6,175 nt of DNA from Candidatus Hydrogenedentota bacterium (GCA_023384315.1 JAHDWY010000291.1:1-6175), one strand, 5' to 3'. Shown: positions 1 to 5,987, counted from the stretch's first letter. Numbers and translations: made by a program. Notes: generated from the letters alone by a model not told the origin.

Positions 1-146
1 AAGTCAGCCCCCTCCACGCCAATTTCATCATGAACGACGACAACGCCACCTGCGCGGATATCCTCGCGCTCATCGATCTCTGCAAGCGGACGGTACAGGA
101 ACGTTTTGGTGTGACCCTTCAAGAAGAGGTCGTCTATATCCACTAG
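1..146 (+). CDS. murB: UDP-N-acetylmuramate dehydrogenase, C-terminal fragment (MurB)
   Basis: This is the 3' end of a gene that begins left of the window. Reading from base 3 gives 47 codons before TAG at 144-146. The peptide opens VSPLHANFIMNDDNATCADI, and both the S-x-x-H-x-N-F-I stretch and the following N-A-T-x-x-D-I/V-L are typical of the MurB C-terminal domain. It ends ERFGVTLQEEVVYIH, matching the usual MurB close (F-G-V-x-L-x-x-E-V). MurB is the cytoplasmic FAD enzyme that reduces UDP-GlcNAc-enolpyruvate with NADPH to UDP-MurNAc in peptidoglycan synthesis. The FAD-binding and catalytic parts lie outside the window, so whether the gene is intact cannot be judged. The identification rests on family pattern recognition over a short tail. 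Confidence 0.85.
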   Translation, partial: VSPLHANFIMNDDNATCADILALIDLCKRTVQERFGVTLQEEVVYIH

Positions 147-155
147 CCTCTCGCC

Positions 156-177
156 GAACCACAATACCTTGTGGTTT
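156..177 (+). terminator. Weak terminator-like hairpin after murB
   Basis: AACCACAA (157-164) and TTGTGGTT (169-176) are perfect reverse complements around a TACC loop, and G156/T177 adds a wobble pair. The hairpin starts about 10 bases after the murB stop, the expected place for a transcript end. The stem is AT-rich for this genome and only three T residues follow, so intrinsic termination may be inefficient. It could equally be a 3'-end stabilising structure. Confidence 0.4.
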
Positions 178-183
178 CCGCTA

Positions 184-212
184 TTGCGCCCAGACATCGC
201 TTGGGGTATCAT
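184..212 (+). promoter_or_regulatory. Candidate sigma-70-type promoter for pilT
   Basis: TTGCGC (184-189) and TATCAT (207-212) are separated by exactly 17 bases. The -10 matches TATAAT at five of six positions, while the -35 matches only the TTG half. Transcription would begin near 219, leaving a leader of about 54 bases before the pilT start. It lies just beyond the murB hairpin, consistent with pilT being a separate transcription unit. The call is based on motif and spacing only. Confidence 0.35.
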
Positions 213-272
213 GGCTCCCGATTGGGTGATTTTTCAGGGGAGTCGCACGTCTCGCTACGGGAAGGGGCCGCA

Positions 273-1316
273 ATGGAACTGAAGCAATTATTCGAACTCG
301 TCGACAAGGAAAAGGCATCTGACCTGCTTATCAGCGCCGGTGCGCCTCCCATGTTGCGCAAGAACGGCAAGCTTTTCCGTACTCGCGGCGATGCCATGAC
401 CCCCGAGCAGACGAAGAAACTGATCTATGCGGTGTTGTCCGCCGAGCAGAAAAAACAATTCGAGACGAAGAAAGAGCTGGATTTCTCCCTTGCGGTGGGG
501 CGTAAACACCGGTTCCGCGTGAACGTGTACTTGCAGAAGCAGGCCGTTACGGCTGCTTTCCGGCCCATTCCCGAAGACATTCCCCAGCTTGACGACTTGG
601 GGTTGCCCGACGTCGTCGCGAAGTTGGCCCAGGCAAAGCAAGGTTTAGTATTGGTAACCGGCCCCACGGGCCACGGCAAGACAACCACCCAGGCTTCCAT
701 CATCGACCGCGTGAACAACACCCGGGAATGCCACGTGATTACGGTGGAAGATCCCATCGAATTCGTCCACAGCCACAAGAAATCCATCGTCGACCAGCGC
801 GAGGTGGGGCAGGACACGGACGACTTCATCAACGCGCTGAAATACGTGCTGCGCCAGGACCCGGACGTGATCCTCATCGGCGAGATGCGCGACCTGGAGA
901 CCATTCAGGCGGCATTGCGCGCCGCGGAAACCGGGCATCTGGTTCTAGCGACGCTCCACACCAACGACGCTATCCAGACGGTGGACCGCGTGATCGACGT
1001 GTTTCCCGCGGGCCAGCAGCAGCAGATCCGCTTCATGCTGAGCATGACATTGCTTGCCGTGCTGTCCCAGCGGCTCCTGCCGCGTGTCGATGAAGAAGGC
1101 CGGATCATGGCCTGTGAACTCCTCGTGAACAACACGGCCGTGGCCAATCTCATTCGCGAAGGCAAGACTCATCAGGTGTACAGCATCATGGAGACCAACA
1201 CCAAGGATGGGATGCAGACCATGGACCGCAGCATCAAAGAGCTGTACATGCAGGGGATCATCTCCTACGAAGACGCCATCGCGCACGTCCGGAACGCGAA
1301 AGCAATTTCAGAGTAA
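273..1316 (+). CDS. pilT: Type IV pilus retraction ATPase PilT
   Basis: The product is a 347-aa hexameric secretion-type ATPase that disassembles type IV pili from the cytoplasmic base, driving twitching motility and surface sensing. Its length matches PilT (about 344 aa). Motifs in order: PAS-like N-terminal domain (about 1-100); Walker A GPTGHGKT (130-137, Lys136); Asp box ITVEDPIEF with E159/D160; Walker B DPDVILIGEMRD (196-207) with catalytic E204; His box with H222 and H229; and an AIRNLIRE-like motif reading AVANLIRE (289-296). The ATG at 273 is chosen because GGAAGGGG lies just upstream and MELKQLFELV is the normal PilT start. A longer GTG start at 171 would lie inside the murB hairpin. 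Walker A has His and Thr where GSGKS is usual, and the third residue of AVANLIRE is Ala instead of Arg. PilU is less likely given the retained C-terminal motif. No pilB or pilC is visible nearby. Confidence 0.92.
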   Translation: MELKQLFELVDKEKASDLLISAGAPPMLRKNGKLFRTRGDAMTPEQTKKLIYAVLSAEQKKQFETKKELDFSLAVGRKHRFRVNVYLQKQAVTAAFRPIPEDIPQLDDLGLPDVVAKLAQAKQGLVLVTGPTGHGKTTTQASIIDRVNNTRECHVITVEDPIEFVHSHKKSIVDQREVGQDTDDFINALKYVLRQDPDVILIGEMRDLETIQAALRAAETGHLVLATLHTNDAIQTVDRVIDVFPAGQQQQIRFMLSMTLLAVLSQRLLPRVDEEGRIMACELLVNNTAVANLIREGKTHQVYSIMETNTKDGMQTMDRSIKELYMQGIISYEDAIAHVRNAKAISE

Positions 1317-1376
1317 CTTATTCATGGTAAATAACTTACGAAAAGATAATTTGTTGACAAAAAGTCTCCGTACTAC

Positions 1377-1405
1377 TGGTCAATCGCCGTCGTTTTTGCT
1401 ATACT
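1377..1405 (+). promoter_or_regulatory. Extended -10 promoter for the sigma factor operon
   Basis: TGGTCA (1377-1382) and TATACT (1400-1405) are separated by 17 bases, and TG at 1397-1398 gives an extended -10 (TGCTATACT). The -10 matches five of six consensus bases and the -35 four of six. It lies in an AT-rich gap that contrasts with the GC-rich genes on both sides. The predicted start near 1412 gives a leader of about 80 bases to the sigma ATG at 1491. This suggests a basal housekeeping-type promoter for the sigma/anti-sigma unit, independent of pilT. Confidence 0.55.
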
Positions 1406-1424
1406 GTGAGTTTGGATAGCGTTA

Positions 1425-1451
1425 CGAAAATCGCCCTCTTGGCGAAATTCG
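1425..1451 (+). other. Stem-loop in the sigma factor leader
   Basis: CGAA-aa-TCGCC (1425-1435) pairs with GGCGA-aa-TTCG (1441-1451) around a five-base CTCTT loop. The result is nine base pairs interrupted by a 2x2 A/A internal loop. It begins about 13 bases after the predicted transcription start and is not followed by a T tract, so it is not a normal terminator. It may shape mRNA stability or translation of the sigma gene. The structure is read by eye and its function is unknown. Confidence 0.35.
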
Positions 1452-1490
1452 CTCTGTGGGAAACTTTCTTGCAGCCCAAGGTATAGATAT

Positions 1491-2213
1491 ATGCAGTTCG
1501 ATGGGTTAGAAGGCGAAAGCAGGGGATCCATGGCGGAAGGACTCGGACAAATCACTCCATTCCCGGGGCAGCAGCAACAGCCGTTCCGGGTGGTTGGACC
1601 GGAAGGACTGCCGGTCAGGGAGTGGTCCGACGAATCCCTTATGCTGGAGCATGGGCAAGGCTCCGAGCCGGCTTTCGCCGAACTGGTCCGCCGGCATCAG
1701 CGCGGCGTTTTGAATTACATCTTTCGGATGGTTCAGAACCGGCAAATTGCCGAAGAGTTGACGCAAGAGGTATTCGTGGCGTTGGTGCGCAACGCCCAGC
1801 GGTACCAGCCGACGGCCAAGTTTACGACCTATCTCTACACAATTGCATCGAATATCGTTTCGAAGGAGTGGGTGCGGCGGAAGCGCCGTCCGAAGTTCCT
1901 GAGCCTGTCTTCCGGCTGGAGTTGGCGCAAAAGCCCGGAAGACGAGTTCGACCCCATGGAGCACGTGGGCGACGAGAAGGCCGACGTGTTCCACAGCTTC
2001 AAGCGGGGGGAGATTTCGGAGGCCGTGAACACCGCGCTCCGCGAACTGCCGGAACACCAGCGCGAAGCGTTTGTGCTGCGGCGGTTCCAGGACCTCTCCT
2101 ACGAAGAGATTGCCCAAATCACCGATTCACCGGTGGGCACGGTGAAATCGCGGGTCGTCCGGGCGGAAAGGGCGCTGCGGCCCTTTCTGGCCCGATTCCG
2201 GGATTACGTCTAA
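1491..2213 (+). CDS. ECF-family RNA polymerase sigma factor
   Basis: This 240-aa protein has the two-domain layout of extracytoplasmic-function (group 4) sigma factors. Region 2, which binds the -10 element and core polymerase, covers about residues 47-133 (SDESLMLEHGQGSEPAFAEL onward, with IAEELTQEVFVALVRN and the YLYTIASNIV segment). A basic, Ser- and acid-rich linker follows (about 134-175). Region 4, the helix-turn-helix that reads the -35, covers about 178-234 (LRELPEHQREAFVLRRFQ, YEEIAQITDSPVGTVKSR). No region 1.1 or 3 is present. ATG 1491 has AAGG eight bases upstream. ATG 1530 (AGGGGA, three-base gap) would remove 13 unconserved residues and is equally possible. The zinc anti-sigma gene begins 28 bases downstream, so the two are almost certainly co-transcribed. 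The recognised promoter sequence and regulon are unknown; an RpoE-like role is inferred from family and neighbour only. Confidence 0.9.
   Translation: MQFDGLEGESRGSMAEGLGQITPFPGQQQQPFRVVGPEGLPVREWSDESLMLEHGQGSEPAFAELVRRHQRGVLNYIFRMVQNRQIAEELTQEVFVALVRNAQRYQPTAKFTTYLYTIASNIVSKEWVRRKRRPKFLSLSSGWSWRKSPEDEFDPMEHVGDEKADVFHSFKRGEISEAVNTALRELPEHQREAFVLRRFQDLSYEEIAQITDSPVGTVKSRVVRAERALRPFLARFRDYV
1521..1526 (+). promoter_or_regulatory. Possible internal Shine-Dalgarno for the shorter sigma start
   Basis: AGGGGA lies three bases before an in-frame ATG at 1530. The spacing is tight, but the purine match is stronger than the AAGG before ATG 1491. It leaves the sigma start unresolved between a 240-aa and a 227-aa protein. 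Confidence 0.3.
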
Positions 2214-2241
2214 CGCGCTTGACAAAGGACACAGACTGGGG

Positions 2242-2907
2242 ATGTTGCTAGGTCACCCGTCAAAGCTCGAACTGCTTGCCTACGCCGAAGGTCTGGCGGA
2301 TGGGCATGGCATTTCGACCGCGACCGCACGGCATGTCGCCACCTGCAAAGACTGCGCGAAAGAAGTCGCCCACATCCGCTCCTCCATTGAATTCACCGCG
2401 TCGGCCGACGAGTTGAATCCTTCCGACGACCTCACCTCGCAGATTCTCGTTGCGGCCCGCACCGAGCGTCGCGTGCAACGGCGCGCGCGCGGCAAGACGC
2501 CGCTCATCATGTTGAAAGGCCTTGCCTATGCGGCAGGCATCGTCGCCTTGTCGACTTTCTATTTCTCTTACGCCTTGGGCGACGCGCCCATGTCCGCGCC
2601 GGAAACGCGCGTATCCGCCGCGCCGAGGGCCGTTTCGTCCGGCCCGTCGCCGGAAGAGATTCGCAAGGCTACGACCGAGATTCATACCCTCGCCGCGGCC
2701 GTGGGTTCGCGTCCGAGCGCGCCGCTCAACCTGCGCGAATGGCAACAGACCCGCGCCGTGCTGGCGTTGGACGCCGATTTGGCCGCGGCCCGCGCCGCTC
2801 TGCAGCGAAACCCGGGTTGCGAACGCGCCAACCGCATCATCAACTCCAACATTCAACGCCAGGCCCAAGCCTTGAAAACGCTCTACTACGTTGAGCGCAG
2901 TTTGTAG
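2242..2907 (+). CDS. Transmembrane zinc-binding (ZAS) anti-sigma factor
   Basis: This 221-aa protein directly follows the ECF sigma gene. The cytoplasmic N-terminus carries H5-x25-H31-x3-C35-x2-C38 (HVATCKDC), the zinc ligand pattern of ZAS anti-sigma factors, in nearly the same spacing as H6, H31, C35 and C38 of ChrR. Such domains clamp the sigma factor and block polymerase binding. A basic stretch (about 73-88) precedes one hydrophobic segment (about 93-112), which predicts a single-pass inner-membrane protein with its N-terminus inside. The periplasmic part (113-221) has a Pro/Ala/Ser linker, then predicted helices ending LYYVERSL; I do not recognise this as a named sensor domain. ATG 2242 has AAAGGA 12 bases upstream and no in-frame start before it. 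Release by zinc or thiol oxidation, or by regulated proteolysis from the periplasmic side, is known for the family but not shown here. Confidence 0.85.
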   Translation: MLLGHPSKLELLAYAEGLADGHGISTATARHVATCKDCAKEVAHIRSSIEFTASADELNPSDDLTSQILVAARTERRVQRRARGKTPLIMLKGLAYAAGIVALSTFYFSYALGDAPMSAPETRVSAAPRAVSSGPSPEEIRKATTEIHTLAAAVGSRPSAPLNLREWQQTRAVLALDADLAAARAALQRNPGCERANRIINSNIQRQAQALKTLYYVERSL

Positions 2908-3012
2908 CGCCGGCCCTCGCAGTCGTCCCACAGTGATCAGTTTCCCCAACGAATCGCCTGTCCTTCATCACCGGGAATTGGTATGCTCTAGCCCCGAGTT
3001 ACGAGGTTGGTC

Positions 3013-4956
3013 ATGACCATTCCAATGAGAAATGCAATCGTTCTTGTCTTACTTGCCGCACCGCTGCTGCTGCCGCAGACCGCGTTGCCGCAAGAGGAAC
3101 GCACCGATCCGTCGAGCGTGCTCGACACGGTCAATCGCTGGCTCAAGAGCCTCGGCGAGAAAACCGAGGAGTGGATCAAGCCCCGCGTGGGCAATCTGGA
3201 CGGAAACGGCGGGGTGGACTGGCGCGGCCTGGCGACCAGCGCGCGCGACTTTCAGAAAAACTACCCCGTACGGCCGAATGTCGTCGTGGTCGTTTCCAGC
3301 GAGTTCGGCGAGATCCGCGTGGACGCCTGGGAGAATCCGGTTGTGCGTGTGCGCGCCGAGATCTCGGTCGGCGCGGAGACGGTCGAGGTGGCCGACGAGA
3401 TTGTCGATGCCATCAATATTGACGTTACCGAGTTGGCCGATCGCGTCGAAGTCAGTACGAAGTACCCCGACACGCGCGACCGCGGAAAGGTCGCCATTGA
3501 AGTCAACTACGCGATCACCGTTCCCGCCAACGCAAGTGTTCTTTGCAGCAACAATTTCGGCGACACGATCGTCCACGGCACCCGCGGCACGGTAGCGGTT
3601 GACTCGCGCTTCGGCGTGGTCGATCTTCGGGACTTGTCGGGCGCCGTTTCGGTCCGCGCGCAGGGCGAGTTTCCGTTGAACGCCTCGGGCTTGCGAAACG
3701 GCGGTTCCTTCGAACTTCAGAGCACGCAGGCGGAGTTTGTCAGTGTGAGTGGAAGTCTGCACGTCAGCAACTTCATGGGTAGCGTGACGCTGCGCGAACT
3801 CGCGCCGGAATCCGATCTCGACGTTACCAGTCAGAGCGGCCCGATTCACGTGTACGTCCCCGAAAACAGCAAACCCGACATTGCCGTGACGACCCTGTAC
3901 GGCGCGATTCAATCCGATGTTCCCGTCGAACGCTCATCGCAAGGAAACCTGTCGCTTGGTCGTGTCATCAATTTGGAGTCGCCCCAGAAGCTCACGCTTC
4001 ATGCCTCTTTCGCGACGGTGTACGTTCACCAGGAGGGGCTCAAACCGTCCCCGGCGGCGCCGGCCCAGAACGGCGGCGAGTACGTCACGCGGGGCGTCGA
4101 AGAGTCCGCTGAGCTGACGGACGACATGCGGGTGCGCGTGAACGCCACGCTGGGCGACGTTCGCATCGAAGGGGTCGACTCGAACATGTTGGAGGTCAAG
4201 GCCACGAAAGTCGTCCGCATGCAGATCAAGGAGAATGCCGAGAAAGCGATCGAAGCGCTTGGGCTCCGCATCGAGCCTGTGGATGGGAACCTCACGATCG
4301 CGACGGCCGTGCGGGACAATATGGAAGCCCTTGGGTGCACGCACTACCGGGTCGATCTCGTTATCCGGTGCCCCCGTACCGCTCCTATCGAAATTCACGC
4401 CCAGAGCGGTTACACGTCCATTGAAGGCATGGCATCGGCCATCGACATGGAACAAGGCAAAGGCACCGTGACGGTCAGCCACTGCAAACGAGACGACGGC
4501 GCGTTTGAAGTTGACAATGAATCCGGCGACATCATCGTCAGCGACTGCCAGGGCCCCATGACCCTCACATCGCAACAAGGTACGATCAAGACGACCAACG
4601 TGTACGGCAAACAAACGCTCACGGCCAACCTCGGCAAGGTGCTCGTCGACACGCCGAAGGGCGAGGTTACCGTCCGGGGTCGAGGCGGCGACGTGAACAT
4701 CCTTGCGTTGGATGGCGTACTGGGCGAATACAACGTGCAGGTGGAGCGGGGCAATCTCGAACTCGTAATTCCGAAAACTGCCGATGCGGAACTCTGGGTC
4801 ACCACGAAGAACGGCATTCCCGACTCCGCAGTGCCGCTGACCGGCACGATGGAACGGGGTCTCTACCAGGGTAAAGGCCAACTGAACAGTGCCCAGTATC
4901 GCGTCGACCTCACCACCGACGGCGGGAATGTCTATATCTATTGGCCGGCGGAGTGA
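3013..4956 (+). CDS. Secreted DUF4097-type beta-repeat protein with two tandem domains
   Basis: This 647-aa protein starts at ATG 3013, with GAGG six bases upstream; a TTG at 3007 and an ATG at 3025 are alternatives. The N-terminus is a signal peptide (about 1-27: NAIVLVLLAAPLLLPQTALP), followed by a helical spacer (about 34-85). The rest is beta-rich with regular short strands ending in G-D/E-I/V turns, as in the DUF4097 (putative adhesin) right-handed helix fold. Two halves resemble each other from end to end: residues about 89-339 and 370-645, joined by a Pro/Ala/Gly linker (340-369). There is no C-terminal membrane anchor, so it is probably periplasmic or exported. Five Cys are present (178, 442, 453, 491, 512). 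It follows the anti-sigma gene by 105 bases with no clear terminator, so it may be in the same transcript. DUF4097 proteins often neighbour ECF sigma modules, but their biochemical role is not known to me. 'Adhesin' is a family label, not proof of binding. Confidence 0.8.
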   Translation: MTIPMRNAIVLVLLAAPLLLPQTALPQEERTDPSSVLDTVNRWLKSLGEKTEEWIKPRVGNLDGNGGVDWRGLATSARDFQKNYPVRPNVVVVVSSEFGEIRVDAWENPVVRVRAEISVGAETVEVADEIVDAINIDVTELADRVEVSTKYPDTRDRGKVAIEVNYAITVPANASVLCSNNFGDTIVHGTRGTVAVDSRFGVVDLRDLSGAVSVRAQGEFPLNASGLRNGGSFELQSTQAEFVSVSGSLHVSNFMGSVTLRELAPESDLDVTSQSGPIHVYVPENSKPDIAVTTLYGAIQSDVPVERSSQGNLSLGRVINLESPQKLTLHASFATVYVHQEGLKPSPAAPAQNGGEYVTRGVEESAELTDDMRVRVNATLGDVRIEGVDSNMLEVKATKVVRMQIKENAEKAIEALGLRIEPVDGNLTIATAVRDNMEALGCTHYRVDLVIRCPRTAPIEIHAQSGYTSIEGMASAIDMEQGKGTVTVSHCKRDDGAFEVDNESGDIIVSDCQGPMTLTSQQGTIKTTNVYGKQTLTANLGKVLVDTPKGEVTVRGRGGDVNILALDGVLGEYNVQVERGNLELVIPKTADAELWVTTKNGIPDSAVPLTGTMERGLYQGKGQLNSAQYRVDLTTDGGNVYIYWPAE

Positions 4957-5005
4957 GTGTTGAGTGCCGAATGATGAATGTTGAATTGGGTATTGCATTC
5001 ATGAT
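4957..5005 (+). repeat. Short direct and inverted repeats after the DUF4097 gene
   Basis: Starting at the stop codon, GAGTGTTGAGTG and then GAATGTTGAATT repeat the same 12-base pattern with G/A changes. ATGATGAATG (4971-4980) pairs with CATTCATGAT (4996-5005) at nine of ten positions around a 15-base loop. The segment is AT-rich relative to the flanking genes. It resembles degenerate intergenic repeats (TGAATGTTGAAT-type) that recur in some planctomycete and verrucomicrobial genomes; that comparison is from memory and unverified here. Confidence 0.5.
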
Positions 5006-5009
5006 CTGC

Positions 5010-5027
5010 GATTTGAGATCTCAAATC
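5010..5027. repeat. Perfect 18-bp palindrome
   Basis: GATTTGAGATCTCAAATC equals its own reverse complement over all 18 bases and does not extend further. It lies four bases after the inverted repeat above and 53 bases after the DUF4097 stop. No T tract follows on the + strand, so a standard terminator is unlikely. A dyad operator, a repeat-element core or a 3'-end structure are the alternatives. Confidence 0.6.
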
Positions 5028-5431
5028 TGGAGTTCAGCGAAGCATCATCATACCACCCGTTCCTTCAACCTCCGTTTCATCCATCGTCTCTTCTTCCATC
5101 GCTTGTGTGCGCTAGGAATTCCACAGCCGGGTAGGTGACGGATTGGAGCCGTCATCAACGATCGTGCGCTCGGGAGATACCGGCCACCGTCGGATGTGTG
5201 CGTACCAACGTTCTTCCCGGAGCGTCCACCTCCTTCACTCCAAGGTTCCGGGGGGAAAGGGATCTCATTGCCAGAACCAGCTTTCGCGCGAGAACCTCTT
5301 GCAGCTGCCCGCGCCTTGACGTGGGCATTGGAAGACTGCGCCCGGGTGAAACCGGACGGTGTGTCACCGTGGTCGTATAGGTGCGTGTTCGCAGAGGGTT
5401 CACGCAGCCTGGACCGGACGGGAGGATTCCT

Positions 5432-5953
5432 ATGAAGTTTCGTATTGCAGGTGGATTGTGTCTGGTGGCGGTGCTCGCAGTTGTCGCTGCGGGGTGTCCG
5501 GAGAGCTTTCCGAAACCGCCCTTCGACACGACGGGGACATTTGTCGGCGTCTGGAACGGTGCGACGACGGACCAAGCACAGCAAGTGGTGGGGTGTCCGT
5601 TGACGCTGACGTTGACGCAGAATGTGGCGTCGGGTTATCCGGGCGATCATGTTGTCTCGGGCGTGGCGGAGATCGATTACTCCTGTATCGACCTGCCCGA
5701 CTGGGTTGAAGAACCGTTGCCGACGGTCGTTAATGTCGGCGGCATTCTCGAGGACCACGGAAAGCTCACGCTGCTCACGGGCGGCTGCGACACGGCGATC
5801 TGTGTCGTGCTGAGCTTGTCCGGTTTCGGTGAGGACGTCGATACTGACGGGTATATGGACGACTACAGCGGTACGTGGGCGTTCACGATCCTGTTGGCAG
5901 GCGTGGAGCCGTTCGGTGTGAACGGCAGCTTCGACGTGACCTTTGATTCGTAG
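5432..5953 (+). CDS. Small lipoprotein of unrecognised family
   Basis: This 173-aa protein starts at ATG 5432, five bases after GGAGGA (5421-5426). The N-terminus has positive residues, a hydrophobic core and a lipobox-like AAGC, with Cys22 as the predicted lipidated residue, so it is expected to be membrane-anchored outside the cytoplasm. The mature part is about 151 aa and acidic, beginning with a Pro-rich tether (PESFPKPPFD). Alternating strand-like stretches (TFVGVWNG, CPLTLTLTQ, VVSGVAEIDYSC, GKLTLLTGGC, AICVVLSLSGFG, WAFTILLAG, NGSFDVTFD) suggest a small beta-barrel or sandwich. Four further Cys (55, 85, 119, 124) could form two disulfides. DVDTDGYMDD (135-144) resembles a calcium loop of the thrombospondin-3/EF-hand type. 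I do not recognise a named family and assign no function. It is followed by a strong terminator hairpin and appears to be transcribed alone or from the long upstream leader. Confidence 0.8.
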   Translation: MKFRIAGGLCLVAVLAVVAAGCPESFPKPPFDTTGTFVGVWNGATTDQAQQVVGCPLTLTLTQNVASGYPGDHVVSGVAEIDYSCIDLPDWVEEPLPTVVNVGGILEDHGKLTLLTGGCDTAICVVLSLSGFGEDVDTDGYMDDYSGTWAFTILLAGVEPFGVNGSFDVTFDS

Positions 5954-5987
5954 TAGTCGCTAGATCATAACACTTCCTCTGTGACGT

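Larger units (their letters stand above)
4957..5431 (+). other. 475-base gene-free region with several stem-loops
   Basis: No convincing gene is seen on either strand; the readable frames are short, lack ribosome sites and have biased compositions. After the repeats at the left end comes a pyrimidine-rich tract (about 5045-5100) with TCCATCG occurring twice. Stem-loops follow: GGTGACGG/CCGTCATC (5134-5141 with 5149-5156, seven-base loop, one wobble) and ACGGTG/CACCGT (5356-5361 with 5365-5370, three-base loop), plus CCGG/CCGG at 5342-5345 and 5352-5355. The right end is the leader of the lipoprotein gene. I see no good promoter, and no riboswitch consensus that I can match. Confidence 0.5.

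Noticed and set aside
171..272. 34-residue N-terminal extension of PilT from a GTG at 171
   Set aside because: The GTG lies inside the murB hairpin, the extra residues do not resemble PilT, and ATG 273 has a good ribosome site and gives the normal family length.
1354..1359. Consensus TTGACA as the -35 of the sigma gene promoter
   Set aside because: It is 40 bases from the good -10 at 1400 and has no acceptable -10 at 16-18 bases.
2219..2224. TTGACA between the sigma and anti-sigma genes as a promoter
   Set aside because: No -10 lies at the right distance; 17 bases downstream falls on the anti-sigma start codon.
2260..2949. 229-codon open frame on the - strand
   Set aside because: It is opposite the well-supported anti-sigma gene, and its Arg/Gly-rich composition is typical of antisense shadow frames.
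2974..2991. GGAATT with CTCTAG as an ECF promoter for the DUF4097 gene
   Set aside because: The gap between the motifs is only six bases, far short of the 15-17 needed.
3049..3912. 287-codon open frame on the - strand
   Set aside because: It is a complementary-frame shadow of the DUF4097 gene with no ribosome site or recognisable motif.
3934..4998. 354-codon open frame on the - strand
   Set aside because: It lies opposite the DUF4097 gene, reads as a His/Arg/Val-rich shadow of GC-rich codons, and has no domain pattern.
4941..5138. 65-codon open frame on the + strand over the repeat cluster
   Set aside because: It overlaps the DUF4097 stop, translates the repeat sequence, and ends without protein-like character.
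5388..5431. Cyclic-di-GMP-I riboswitch suggested by ACGCAGCCTGGACCGG-like text
   Set aside because: The conserved upstream core and the 3' receptor half are missing, and too little sequence remains before the start codon.
5048..5758. 236-codon open frame on the - strand across the gene-free region
   Set aside because: It runs into the lipoprotein gene, has low-complexity composition, and shows no domain or ribosome site.
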